Source: Tersicoccus sp. Bi-70 (lineage in GTDB: Bacteria > Actinomycetota > Actinomycetes > Actinomycetales > Micrococcaceae). From it: a stretch of DNA of 64,000 nucleotides. The position numbers and the translations under genes are program-made. The stretch covers positions 248,001 to 312,000 of the forward strand of contig NZ_MIEU01000011.1 of assembly GCF_001968825.1 (NCBI RefSeq), given 5' to 3'. Below, in pieces: positions 9,146 to 17,605 of the stretch (the stretch's first letter is position 1; each line of letters opens with the position of its first letter). Below the pieces are notes generated by a model, which worked only from the letters and a program-made list of their open reading frames with translations, made no database searches and was not told the origin of the DNA.

Positions 9146-9783
9146 GCGACTGGGGGGACCGGACGCCCGACGACGATCACAGCGACGCCTGGCGGTGGAA
9201 CCGCGCGGAGCGCGAGGCCGAACGGGTTCCTGTCCCCGACCTGCGACCGGCCTTCCGGCGGTATCTCCTGCTGGAGGTGCCCGGTTTCCTGGCGCTCGGG
9301 GTCGGCCTGGCCGTGGTGGTGGCCCTGCTGCGCGGCGGTGATGAGATAGACCTGTGGCTTGCTGCCCGCTGGGGGCTGGTCGTCGCGAGCCTGGCCGTGG
9401 CGGCGGCCGGCATCGTGCACCTGGTCACGAACCCGTGGGGGCCCCACGTTCTTGGCGTGCTGACTCCCATGCAGCGCAAGCGGATTCACGCGCAGATCCG
9501 AGGCCGCGTCACGGTGGCGGACAGGGAGCTGACCGTCGTTCGCGCTGCTGCGCAGGGACAACAGGCGCAGGCCCTGCGGACACCGTTCACGCTGGCGTCC
9601 ACGGTCGCGGTCGCGGCGAGTCTGCTCGCCAACCCCGGGGTCCTCCCGGCGGTGGTGCTCCTCTTGCTGCTGGTGCTGGTGGCCGCCGCCGTGATGGGCT
9701 GGTGGCAGTACCGGCAGGCGTCAGCGTTCCTGCGGCGTCACCCGGAGCGGGTCCCGTCCCGCATCGACGAATCAGGAGAGTGA
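9142..9783 (+). CDS. Membrane protein of unknown function, paralog 3 of 3
   Basis: A 213-residue protein starting at a GTG that overlaps the previous stop (GTGA at 9142-9145). More diverged than the first two but with the same plan: an N-terminal WRWNRAEREAERVPVPDLRP block, two helices, a central MQRKRIHAQIRGR segment, two helices and a terminal RQASAFLRRHPERVP. The central QxRxxxxxQxRGR pattern and the AFLRRHPE tail are common to all three. Followed one base after its stop by a 35-codon gene. Confidence 0.78.
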   Translation: MSDWGDRTPDDDHSDAWRWNRAEREAERVPVPDLRPAFRRYLLLEVPGFLALGVGLAVVVALLRGGDEIDLWLAARWGLVVASLAVAAAGIVHLVTNPWGPHVLGVLTPMQRKRIHAQIRGRVTVADRELTVVRAAAQGQQAQALRTPFTLASTVAVAASLLANPGVLPAVVLLLLLVLVAAAVMGWWQYRQASAFLRRHPERVPSRIDESGE

Positions 9784-9784
9784 C

Positions 9785-9892
9785 ATGAACGCTCGAAACA
9801 ACCGGAACCTCCCCGCCGCCCGCGGCTCGCAGGGAAAGCGAACCTGGCTGGAGCGGCTGAGTGCGTGGATGCGCCGCCGCGGCTGGAGCTGA
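9785..9892 (+). CDS. 35-residue basic peptide
   Basis: An ATG one base after the stop of paralog 3, with an AGGAG site 7 bases upstream, opens a 35-codon frame ending at 9892. The product begins MNARNNRNLPAARG and ends RTWLERLSAWMRRRGWS: strongly basic, with tryptophans spaced as on one face of a helix. The tight spacing and strong ribosome site argue it is translated with the three membrane proteins. It might be a regulatory or membrane-surface peptide; nothing more can be said. Confidence 0.55.
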   Translation: MNARNNRNLPAARGSQGKRTWLERLSAWMRRRGWS

Positions 9893-10039
9893 CCGCCGCT
9901 CCCCAGCACGACGGCGGCCCCGTCAGCGCACCCCGCCATTCGCCAGGTGGGCCGGTTCGTCCCGAATGGGACACGCGGGCACCGCCCTATCGGGAGGAAG
10001 TGGCCCAACTGATGGCCCTCGGCGCGTATGTCAGTGACC

Positions 10040-10894
10040 TCACCGCGACGGTGAGCGCAGCGCGCCCATCGCGGCGACCACCACCAGCGCCACCCCGGCG
10101 GACTCCAGCCAGCCGACGTGCTGGGCGAGCAGGACGGCACCGGTGAGCGTCGCGACCGCCGGGGCGAGCGCGATCAACACCGAGAACGCCGCGGCCGGCA
10201 TCCGGCGCAATGCGAGCAGCTCGACGGCGTACGGCACGGTCGAGGAGAACAGGGCGACGAGCGCGCCGAGAGCGAGCACGACCGGGTCCAGCACCGCCGC
10301 CCCCGCCTGGCCGATGCCGATCGGCAGGGCGAGCACCGTGCCGAACGCCATCGCGATGGCCAGCCCCTGCAGCCCGGAGAACGCCGCGCCCACCCGCCGG
10401 GACGCCAGGATGTACGCAGCCCACATGGCACCGGCGCCGAGCGCGAACAACACACCCGGCACGGTCAGGTGAGCGAAGCCGCCGCTGCCGAGCATCCCGA
10501 CGCCGACCGCCGCGAGCAGTGCCCACACCCACGCGGCCGCCCGGCGCGCCAGCACCACCGAGAGCACGAGCGGGCCGAGGATCTCGAACGTCACCGCCGC
10601 TCCGAGGGGGATCGAGGCCAGCGCCGCGTAGAACAGCAGGTTCATCACACCGATCGACACGCCGAACAGGAGCGCCGCGATCCAGTTCGCCCGGGTGATG
10701 CCGCGCAGGGTGGGCCGGCTGAGCGCCATGAGGAACAGGGCGGAGAAGAACAGGCGCAGCAGCACCATGCCGGCCGGACCGGTACGTGGGAACACGAGGA
10801 CGGCCACCGCGGCCCCGATCTCCTGGGCGAACAGGCCGAACACCACCAGCCCCGCGGCCCCGGCGGTGGATCCGGAGCGGGCGGTGGGCGTCAT
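10040..10894 (-). CDS. RhtA-like EamA exporter (threonine/homoserine type)
   Basis: A 284-residue, ten-helix DMT-family permease. The second half has the RhtA-like signature SSTVPYAVELLALRRMPAAA followed by ALAPAVATLTGAVLLAQ, which separates RhtA-type amino-acid exporters from other EamA proteins. I placed the start at the ATG at 10894, where the hydrophobic protein begins; the reading frame upstream is low-complexity and not family-like. It is divergent from the molybdoenzyme gene at 10985. Export of threonine, homoserine or analogues is inferred from family only. Confidence 0.8.
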   Translation of the reverse strand: MTPTARSGSTAGAAGLVVFGLFAQEIGAAVAVLVFPRTGPAGMVLLRLFFSALFLMALSRPTLRGITRANWIAALLFGVSIGVMNLLFYAALASIPLGAAVTFEILGPLVLSVVLARRAAAWVWALLAAVGVGMLGSGGFAHLTVPGVLFALGAGAMWAAYILASRRVGAAFSGLQGLAIAMAFGTVLALPIGIGQAGAAVLDPVVLALGALVALFSSTVPYAVELLALRRMPAAAFSVLIALAPAVATLTGAVLLAQHVGWLESAGVALVVVAAMGALRSPSR

Positions 10895-10984
10895 GGAACC
10901 ACGGTACGTCGGGACGGCGGGCAGGATGGGCAGCACAATGGTGCACGGAGACGGACACCAGCGACCGATGAGGGCAGGCAGCCG

Positions 10985-12154
10985 ATGATGTGGGACAAGC
11001 GCGCGGACATGGTGGTGCACGGACAGGAGCCGTTCAACGCGGAACCGCCCCCGCAGGCCCTGATCGGTGACCCGCTGACCCCCGTCGACACTTTCTACAG
11101 CCGCAACCACGGCCCGATTCCTGAGGTCGAGGTCGACGACTGGCGCCTGACCGTCGACGGGCTGGTGACCACTCCGCTGACCCTCAGCGCCGACGACCTC
11201 CGCGCCCGTTTCTCCGAGCACACGCTGACCGCCACGCTGCAGTGCGCGGGCACCCGCCGCACCGGACTCATCGCCGTCCGTGACATTCCCGGTGAGACAC
11301 CGTGGCGCGAGGCCGCCGTCTCCACCGCGAGCTGGACCGGGGTGCGGCTCGCGGACGTGCTGGCCGCCGCCGGCGTGGAGAACGGCTCAGGAACGCAGAA
11401 CGGCGCCGACGACGACGTCGTCCGGCACGTCGCGTTCCTCGCCCCCGATGTCGCGCCCGGCGCGAAGCCGGCACAGGCCTTCGGCGGCTCGATCCCGCTG
11501 AGCAAGGCCCTCGGCCCGGAGGTGCTGCTCGCCTGGGCGATGAACGGCGAACCGCTCACGGCGGTGCACGGCGCTCCACTGCGCGTGGTGGTGCCCGGAT
11601 GGATCGGCGCTCGCAGCGTCAAGTGGATCGAGCGCATCACCGTGCAGGACGACCCGTCGGACAACTGGTTCCAGGCCAACGCCTACCGGATGCTGCCGGC
11701 GGACGCCGGCGCGTCCGCCGTCGACGCCGGAGAGGGTTTCTCCCTCGGCGAGCTGGCCCTGACGAGCGCGATCCTCGATCCCGTCGACGGCGCCATCGTG
11801 CCTCCCGGCCGGCTCACCGTGACCGGCTACGCGCTCGCCGGGGGTGGGCGAGGGGTGGCCCGAGTCGACGTGTCCGCCGACGGTGGTGCGACCTGGACCC
11901 AGGCCGATCTCGGCGAGGACCGTGGCCCGTGGTGCTGGCGGCAGTGGACGACGACGGTGAACGGCAACGACGGTCGCGCCGGCACACTCGAGCTCGTGGC
12001 CCGGGCGTGGGACACGTCGGCAGCCCTGCAGCCCGAGGACCCCGCTGGTCTGTGGAATCCGAAGGGCTACATGAACAACGCGTGGCCGCGGGCGCGCGTA
12101 CAGGTGTCAGCGGGAGCGGGGCGGCCCGACGTCGCGGACGGCCGGATCGCGTGA
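10985..12154 (+). CDS. Molybdopterin-dependent sulfite-oxidase-family protein
   Basis: A 389-residue oxidoreductase without a signal peptide. Residues about 30-225 form the sulfite oxidase molybdopterin-binding domain, with the molybdenum-ligating cysteine C87 in LQCAGTRR. Residues about 240-380 are the Mo-co dimerisation domain (ITVQDDPSDNWFQANAYRM, then a beta-rich segment with GWARVDVS-like strands). It lacks a haem domain, as in bacterial and plant-type enzymes. Two in-frame ATGs (10985, 10988) compete. Its stop overlaps the GTG of the DUF202 gene, so the two are co-translated. The true substrate could be sulfite or another oxidisable compound. Confidence 0.88.
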   Translation: MMWDKRADMVVHGQEPFNAEPPPQALIGDPLTPVDTFYSRNHGPIPEVEVDDWRLTVDGLVTTPLTLSADDLRARFSEHTLTATLQCAGTRRTGLIAVRDIPGETPWREAAVSTASWTGVRLADVLAAAGVENGSGTQNGADDDVVRHVAFLAPDVAPGAKPAQAFGGSIPLSKALGPEVLLAWAMNGEPLTAVHGAPLRVVVPGWIGARSVKWIERITVQDDPSDNWFQANAYRMLPADAGASAVDAGEGFSLGELALTSAILDPVDGAIVPPGRLTVTGYALAGGGRGVARVDVSADGGATWTQADLGEDRGPWCWRQWTTTVNGNDGRAGTLELVARAWDTSAALQPEDPAGLWNPKGYMNNAWPRARVQVSAGAGRPDVADGRIA

Positions 12155-12591
12155 GCACGCCTCCGACGCCGGGCCCCGCCCAGGCGCCCGCACCGGCTGC
12201 CGATGAGCGGGCCACCGACGAGCAGCCGGAGCGGGGTGCGCTGAGCCGTCGGCTGCTGCCCGGTGGCCGGGAACCGGACCCGCGGTTCACTCTGGCCAAC
12301 GAGCGCACCTTTCTGGCCTGGATCCGCACCTCCCTCGCCCTGCTGGCCGGGGGGATCGCGATCGAGGCCTTCGCCGTCGGCGTGTTCGAGGCGCCCTTCC
12401 GCAAGGCCGTCGCCGTCATCCTCATCGTGCTCGGGATGCTCGTCAGCGGCGGGGCGTTCACGCGCTGGGTGCGCGTCGAGCGGGCAATGCGCGAGAAGCG
12501 GCCGCTGCCTCTGCCGTTGATCGCCCCGATCCTCGGCTTCGGGGCGGCGCTGGGCGCGCTCGTCGTCCTCGTGCTGATCGTGCTGCGGTGA
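12151..12591 (+). CDS. DUF202 (YidH-type) membrane protein
   Basis: A 146-residue protein beginning at a GTG that overlaps the preceding stop. A Pro/Ala-rich cytoplasmic N-terminus leads to the DUF202 signature (LANERTFLAWIRTSLALLAGG at about residues 47-66) and three hydrophobic helices. DUF202 proteins are small inner-membrane proteins of unknown role. Coupled to the molybdoenzyme and followed by a second DUF202 gene. Confidence 0.88.
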   Translation: MSTPPTPGPAQAPAPAADERATDEQPERGALSRRLLPGGREPDPRFTLANERTFLAWIRTSLALLAGGIAIEAFAVGVFEAPFRKAVAVILIVLGMLVSGGAFTRWVRVERAMREKRPLPLPLIAPILGFGAALGALVVLVLIVLR

Positions 12592-12626
12592 GTTCGTGAT
12601 GCCGGCCGGACGAGGGTGAACCGACG

Positions 12627-12959
12627 ATGAGTTCCCGCGCGTGGCCCGCGACCTCCGACCCCGGACTGCAGCCGGAGCGGACGACGCTCGCCTGGTCTCG
12701 GACGATGCTGTCCCTGCTGGTGGCGAGCGCCGTCGGCCTGCGCTGGCTGCCGCACTACGGACCAGGCATCCTGGCCCTGCCCCTGCTGACGGTCGCCGCT
12801 GCCGCCGCCGTCGTCCTGGGCGCCCGACGGCGCCACACCCGCAGCGTGCACGGCATCCACCGGGAAGCGGTGCACGCCGCCGTCGGGCCCGTCATCGGGA
12901 TGACACTCGTGTGCGTGGCGCTCGGCGTCGTCGGCCTGGTGCTGGTGTCCGTCGAATGA
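12627..12959 (+). CDS. Second DUF202 membrane protein
   Basis: A 110-residue protein with a shorter version of the same fold: PGLQPERTTLAWSRTMLSLL is the DUF202 signature, followed by two further helices. Tandem long/short DUF202 pairs are common in actinobacteria and probably form a complex. It lies 35 bases after the first DUF202 gene. Confidence 0.85.
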   Translation: MSSRAWPATSDPGLQPERTTLAWSRTMLSLLVASAVGLRWLPHYGPGILALPLLTVAAAAAVVLGARRRHTRSVHGIHREAVHAAVGPVIGMTLVCVALGVVGLVLVSVE

Positions 12960-12988
12960 CCGGCCGCACCGAACTCTAGGCTGAGCGC

Positions 12989-13366
12989 ATGGCGGCCATG
13001 CCCGAGGAGAACACCTTCGACCACCGGCGCGGCGACGACGGTGAGCACGTGGGCTATCTCCACGTCACCGACGACGGATCGTTCGTGCCGTACGACCCGC
13101 TGCGCCGCCGCCGGGCCGAACCGATGGAACTGGACGACGCCGAGGCATTGCTGGACCGCATCGGGCTCCGCCTGCTCGACAGAGGCTGGTGGCTCGTCGA
13201 CCCGGACGGCAGCCGGCTCAAGGTGCGGGTGACGGAACTGCGCCGCACCTCCGTCACCGTGGCGCCCGTGCTCGACGACCTGTCCGGCGCGACGGCGAAG
13301 ACGATCGACCTGACCGCCACGCTCACCCTGCCGCTGCCCACGGACCGGCTCGTCGAGGCTGACTGA
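12989..13366 (+). CDS. Small soluble protein of unknown function
   Basis: A 125-residue acidic protein I do not recognise. It has an N-terminal part with GYLHVTDDGSFVPYDPLRRR, a central helix-like MELDDAEALLDRIGLRLL, then WWLVDPDGSRLKVRVTEL and a beta-rich tail. An alternative ATG at 12998 would shorten it by three residues. It follows the DUF202 genes by 29 bases, so it may be their last co-transcribed member. Codon use is typical of the region, which supports a real gene. Confidence 0.6.
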   Translation: MAAMPEENTFDHRRGDDGEHVGYLHVTDDGSFVPYDPLRRRRAEPMELDDAEALLDRIGLRLLDRGWWLVDPDGSRLKVRVTELRRTSVTVAPVLDDLSGATAKTIDLTATLTLPLPTDRLVEAD

Positions 13367-13376
13367 CCCGTCCGGC

Positions 13377-13871
13377 TCACTCCCTGGTGTCCTTCAGGGA
13401 TCCGGTCACGCCGCCGGACGCGCGGCCGACCAGGCACACCACCTCGCGGTCCGTCTGTTCGTCCCAGCTGCGCTGGGTGGGGTACAGGTGCTTCATCGTC
13501 CAGCGGGACCGCTCGAGAGGGACGCCGACGAACGCGGCGAACGCCGAACGGCACTCCCGTTCCGCCAGGGCGGCGGTCGCATCCAGCCCCGGGTACGTCG
13601 GCTCGGTGATCCTCGGGGATGCGTACGCCTCGAAGGCGTGCGGTGCGTCGCACGGCAGGATGTCGATCGTCTCCGTGGTGCCGGAGGCGTCCAGGGGCCC
13701 GGTGCAGTCCCCGACCTCGACGGCGAACGCACTCGTCCGGGCGGACTCGGTGACGCGCCCCAGGCCGTCGCGCGGCGGATCCGTCGTCGTCGGGCCGCAC
13801 CCGGTCAGCCCGCCCGCCACGAGCAGCGCCGCCGTCACGGCGAGGACGGCCGGCGGTCTTGCGTGGCGCAC
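13377..13871 (-). CDS. Lipoprotein with septum-formation domain
   Basis: A 164-residue lipoprotein. The GTG at 13871 has AGGAGG upstream. A hydrophobic signal ends in the lipobox LTGC (C25). The mature part has a septum-formation-type domain: VGDCTGPL..., then LPCDAPHAFEAYA, with four cysteines in the spacing usual for this extracellular actinobacterial domain, ending in a REVVCLVGR strand. The domain name derives from weak association with division; the role of this protein is unknown. Confidence 0.75.
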   Translation of the reverse strand: MRHARPPAVLAVTAALLVAGGLTGCGPTTTDPPRDGLGRVTESARTSAFAVEVGDCTGPLDASGTTETIDILPCDAPHAFEAYASPRITEPTYPGLDATAALAERECRSAFAAFVGVPLERSRWTMKHLYPTQRSWDEQTDREVVCLVGRASGGVTGSLKDTRE

Positions 13872-14060
13872 GCCGGCCTCCTCCTGAGCGCTCGTCCGGT
13901 CGGGTGGACACCCGCCTGCCGCACAGCGTAGCCGCCGCCGGTGAGCCGTCCGATCCGGCCGAAGCGCCGTCGAGCGCCGGGGGATGGCGGGACGGCGACC
14001 CGCTCCGTAGACTCCGTGCACCGGTGCCCGCGCCGGTTGCCCGCCTCCGACCACGGACCC

Positions 14061-15344
14061 ATGATCGGCGACCTCACCTCCACCTCCGCGCAGGGACGTG
14101 CCCAGCACGCCCACCAGATCCTCGGCGACGGCGCCCCGGATCTCGATGGACTGCGCGCCGTCGTCCGCTCGTCCTGGCTGCGTTCGCTCGATCTGCGGTC
14201 CGGCGCCGCGCCCGCCCCGGCCCCCGGCGACTTCCTCGACGAGCTCGAACGCTACCGCCGCGCCCACCCCATCGCCGCCGTCATGCCCGTCATCGACCGG
14301 CTCCTCATCCAGCCCAGCGCCTCCACGGGCCTGCTCGTGGCGGTCGGCGACGAGCTCGGCAACCTGCTCTGGGTCGAGGGTGACGACGACGTGGTGCGGC
14401 AGGCCGAGTCCCGGTCCTTCGCGCCCGGCATGGACTGGTCCGAGGCGGTGATGGGCACCAGCGCGCCGGGGACGGCGCTCGCCACAGGCACCGGGGTGCA
14501 GATCAGCGGGGCAGAACACCTGAGCGAGCTGGCGCACATCTTCTCCTGCACCGCGGTGCCGCTGCACGACCCGGACACGGGTGCCGTCATCGGCGTCGTC
14601 GACATCACGGGAGGGCCCGACGCCGTGGCCGCACACACCCTCACCCTGGTGCGGGCGACGGTCGCCGCCGCGGAGGCGGAACTGCGGATCGCCCGCCTCG
14701 TGCGGGACCGCGACGGTGCCGGGCCGCGGCCCCGCGGACGGAGCGCGGTCTCCCCGGCCCTGCACCGGGACACCCTGCAGATCACCGGCCGGGACCGCGG
14801 GCTGCTCAGCCTGGACGGCACCAGCCGTGAGCTGAGCCTCCGGCACACCGAGATCCTCACCCTGCTCAGCAGGCACCCCGACGGCCTGACGGCGCAGGAG
14901 CTGGCGGACCTGCTCTACATCGACCCGGACCCCACCACCCTGCGGGCCGAACTGGTGCGGCTGCGCCGCGTGCTGGCCGGTCTCGGCGCGGGCAACGCGC
15001 TCGCGTCCCACCCGTACCGCTTGACGCTGGACCTGACGGTCGACGCCGACCAGGTCGTCCGCTACGTCCGCCGCGGGGCGCACCGGCTGGCGCTGAACCT
15101 CTACCGCGGCCGGCTGCTGCCCCGGTCGACCGCTCCCGGCATCGCGGCCCTGCGCGCGGAGGTCTCCGCCCAGCTGCGGGAGTCGATGCTCGCCGACGCC
15201 GGGCCGGATGCGTTGATGACCTGGCTGGACCTGCCCGAGGCCGCCGACGACGTCGACGCGTGGCGCCTCGCGCTGGCGGTCCTGCCGCCACGTTCACCGC
15301 GGCGGGCCGGCGTCGTCGCCCACCTGGAGAGCCGCGGGCACTGA
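14061..15344 (+). CDS. GAF-domain transcriptional regulator of the aldehyde dehydrogenase locus
   Basis: A 427-residue cytoplasmic regulator. Residues about 15-60 hold the N-terminal segment seen in AcoR-type activators (RAVVRSSWLRSL, the R-xSWxRS pattern). Residues about 65-210 form a GAF sensor (MGTSAPGTALATG, ISGAEHLSELAHIFSCTAVPLHDP). The C-terminal half has a winged-helix-like segment around ELSLRHTEILTLLSRHPDGLTAQELADLLY but no AAA+ domain. Such proteins commonly sit beside aldehyde/alcohol dehydrogenase genes and sense aldehydes or related metabolites. Start chosen at the ATG at 14061, since the preceding 40 codons are low-complexity. It precedes the dehydrogenase cluster at 15984. Confidence 0.75.
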   Translation: MIGDLTSTSAQGRAQHAHQILGDGAPDLDGLRAVVRSSWLRSLDLRSGAAPAPAPGDFLDELERYRRAHPIAAVMPVIDRLLIQPSASTGLLVAVGDELGNLLWVEGDDDVVRQAESRSFAPGMDWSEAVMGTSAPGTALATGTGVQISGAEHLSELAHIFSCTAVPLHDPDTGAVIGVVDITGGPDAVAAHTLTLVRATVAAAEAELRIARLVRDRDGAGPRPRGRSAVSPALHRDTLQITGRDRGLLSLDGTSRELSLRHTEILTLLSRHPDGLTAQELADLLYIDPDPTTLRAELVRLRRVLAGLGAGNALASHPYRLTLDLTVDADQVVRYVRRGAHRLALNLYRGRLLPRSTAPGIAALRAEVSAQLRESMLADAGPDALMTWLDLPEAADDVDAWRLALAVLPPRSPRRAGVVAHLESRGH

Positions 15345-15352
15345 CGCGTTCC

Positions 15353-15820
15353 CTACCGGCCGGGTCTGGCCATCGGCAGGTGGGGGATGTCGTCCTCGGC
15401 ATACGGGTCGCCGCTGACGGCGAAGCCGAACCGGGCGTACCAGTCGGCCAGGTGTGCCTGCGCGCCGAGCAGGATCGGGGCACCGGGCGCGACCTCCTCG
15501 CAGCGTTCCACGGCCGCGCGCATCAGATCGGACGCCACACCGCGCCCGCGGGCCGCCTCCCCGGTGGCGACCCGCCCGATGCGCATCACCGCACCGCCGC
15601 CGGGCCCCGTCTCGTGCAGGATCCGCAGGGTGGCGAGGGGCAGGCCGTCCTCGTCGGCCGCCCACATCAGCTCCGCGCCGGGCTCGATGTCCCGCCCGTC
15701 CAGCTCGTCGTACGCGGCGCCCTGCTCGACGACGAACACCTGTACCCGCAGCCACAGCAGGCGGTAGAGCAGGGTGGGATCGCAGGCGGCGACGGGGGCG
15801 TGGTGGATCTGCACGGGCAT
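15353..15820 (-). CDS. GNAT N-acetyltransferase, ElaA type
   Basis: A 155-residue acetyltransferase. The ElaA-like N-terminus (LLYRLLWLRVQVFVVEQ at about residues 16-32) is followed by the acetyl-CoA-binding segment RIGRVATGEAARGRGVASDL and the motif-B region ILLGAQAHLADWYARFGF. Substrate unknown. It converges with the GAF regulator (8 bases between stops) and diverges from the aldehyde dehydrogenase. Confidence 0.85.
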   Translation of the reverse strand: MPVQIHHAPVAACDPTLLYRLLWLRVQVFVVEQGAAYDELDGRDIEPGAELMWAADEDGLPLATLRILHETGPGGGAVMRIGRVATGEAARGRGVASDLMRAAVERCEEVAPGAPILLGAQAHLADWYARFGFAVSGDPYAEDDIPHLPMARPGR

Positions 15821-15983
15821 CGTTCCACCGTACCCAGCCGCAACGGCGCAGCCGGCGACAGCAGGCTGAACGCGAGGTGATGACGCGGCGCGACGCTGCA
15901 ACCCTCCCGCAACCCCACGCCGACCGGACCGCTCTAGCGTGAGCTGCATCACGTCGATGACGACGTCCGTCAGGAGGACCAGC

Positions 15984-17507
15984 ATGACCATCTATGCCCA
16001 GCCCGGCCAGGAGGGCTCCGTCGTTTCCTTCAAGTCCCGGTACGACCACTGGATCGGCGGCGAGTGGGCCGCTCCCGTGAAGGGCCAGTACTTTGAGGAC
16101 ATCTCCCCGGTCACGGGCAAGCCGTTCTGCGAGGTGGGTCGCGGCACGGCCGAGGACATCGAGGCGGCCCTGGACGCCGCCCACAAGGCCGCCCCCGCGT
16201 GGGGGAAGACCTCCGTCGCCGAGCGGGCCGTCGTCCTCAACCGGATCGCGGACCGGATCGAGGAGAACCTCGAGATGCTCGCCGTCGCGGAGGCCTGGGA
16301 CAACGGCAAGCCCGTCCGGGAGACCCTGGCCGCGGACCTGCCCCTCGCGGTGGACCACTTCCGCTACTTCGCCGGCGCGATCCGCGCGCAGGAGGGCGGC
16401 ATCAGCCAGATCGACGAGGACACCACCGCGTACCACTACCACGAGCCGCTCGGCGTCGTCGGGCAGATCATCCCGTGGAACTTCCCGATCCTCATGGCCA
16501 CGTGGAAGCTCGCCCCCGCGCTCGCGGCCGGCAACGCCGTCGTGATCAAGCCGGCGGAGCAGACACCGGCCTCGATCCTCGTGCTGATGGAACTGATCGG
16601 GGACCTGCTGCCCGCCGGCGTCGTGAACGTCGTCAACGGGTTCGGGGTGGAGGCCGGCAAGCCGCTGGCCTCGAACAAGCGGATCCGCAAGATCGCGTTC
16701 ACCGGCGAGACCACCACCGGCCGGCTGATCATGCAGTACGCGTCGCAGAACCTCATCCCGGTGACCCTCGAGCTCGGCGGCAAGAGCCCGAACATCTTCT
16801 TCGCGGACGTCGCCGCGGCCGACGACGCGTTCTACGACAAGGCGCAGGAGGGCTTCACCATGTTCGCCCTCAATCAGGGCGAGGTGTGCACGTGCCCGTC
16901 GCGGGCGCTGATCCAGGAGTCCATCAAGGGCGACTTCCTGGACGCCGTCGTGGAACGGACGAAGAAGATCGTGCAGGGCAACCCGCTGGACACGGCCACC
17001 CAGGTCGGCGCCCAGGCGTCCAACGACCAGCTGGAGAAGATCCTCTCCTACCTGGACATCGGCAAGCAGGAGGGTGCGGAGGTGCTCACCGGCGGCGCCC
17101 GAGCGGAGCTCTCCGGCGACCTGGCGGGCGGCTACTACGTGCAGCCGACCATCTTCTCCGGCCGGAACAGCATGCGGATCTTCCAGGAGGAGATCTTCGG
17201 CCCGGTCGTCTCGGTCACCTCGTTCACGGACTACGACGAGGCCATCCAGATCGCCAACGACACCCTGTACGGGCTCGGCGCGGGCGTGTGGAGCCGGAAC
17301 GGCAACGTCGCCTACCGGGCGGGCCGGGACATCCAGGCCGGCCGGGTGTGGGTGAACAACTACCACGCCTACCCGGCGCACGCGGCGTTCGGCGGGTACA
17401 AGTCCTCGGGCATCGGCCGGGAGAACCACCGGATGATGCTCGACCACTACCAGCAGACGAAGAACCTGCTGGTCAGCTACGCGGAGAGCAAGCTCGGGTT
17501 CTTCTAG
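15984..17507 (+). CDS. NAD-dependent aldehyde dehydrogenase
   Basis: A 507-residue ALDH. Catalytic C302 ([11 protein letters not shown]), general base E263 (LELGGKSP) and oxyanion N166 (IPWNFP) are all present. It belongs to the ExaC/AcoD-like group of acetaldehyde and short-chain aldehyde dehydrogenases. The ATG at 15984 has an AGGAGG site. It heads a cluster with an alcohol dehydrogenase and DUF779, a combination long known next to such ALDHs (for example Rv0458-Rv0459 in Mycobacterium tuberculosis). The likely role is oxidation of aldehydes made by the neighbouring dehydrogenases; regulation by the upstream GAF protein is probable. Confidence 0.93.
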   Translation: MTIYAQPGQEGSVVSFKSRYDHWIGGEWAAPVKGQYFEDISPVTGKPFCEVGRGTAEDIEAALDAAHKAAPAWGKTSVAERAVVLNRIADRIEENLEMLAVAEAWDNGKPVRETLAADLPLAVDHFRYFAGAIRAQEGGISQIDEDTTAYHYHEPLGVVGQIIPWNFPILMATWKLAPALAAGNAVVIKPAEQTPASILVLMELIGDLLPAGVVNVVNGFGVEAGKPLASNKRIRKIAFTGETTTGRLIMQYASQNLIPVTLELGGKSPNIFFADVAAADDAFYDKAQEGFTMFALNQGEVCTCPSRALIQESIKGDFLDAVVERTKKIVQGNPLDTATQVGAQASNDQLEKILSYLDIGKQEGAEVLTGGARAELSGDLAGGYYVQPTIFSGRNSMRIFQEEIFGPVVSVTSFTDYDEAIQIANDTLYGLGAGVWSRNGNVAYRAGRDIQAGRVWVNNYHAYPAHAAFGGYKSSGIGRENHRMMLDHYQQTKNLLVSYAESKLGFF

Positions 17508-17511
17508 GCCG

Positions 17512-17538
17512 ATGACCGAGACGCTCGACGCGCGGGTC
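17512..17538 (+). pseudogene. 5' relic of a DUF779 gene
   Basis: Four bases after the ALDH stop, an ATG opens a frame reading MTETLDARV, matching the start of the DUF779 proteins nearby (MTATLDARV at 25456 and LDARVVVAG at 18651), and then immediately diverges into unrelated sequence. The 16 bases CGCTCGACGCGCGGGT at 17522-17537 recur exactly at 18649-18664 in the intact DUF779 gene. This looks like the stump left when the adh gene was placed between ALDH and DUF779. Confidence 0.6.
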
Positions 17539-17605
17539 GCATCGCCCCGACCCGGGCGGTGCCGCCCCACCGCGCCCACCCTTCCCATCGTTCGAGAGGA
17601 TTCCC

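Noticed and set aside
9893-10039. A small gene between the 35-residue peptide and the RhtA-like exporter
   Set aside because: Open frames exist but have no ribosome site or family likeness and read through into the exporter's antisense strand.
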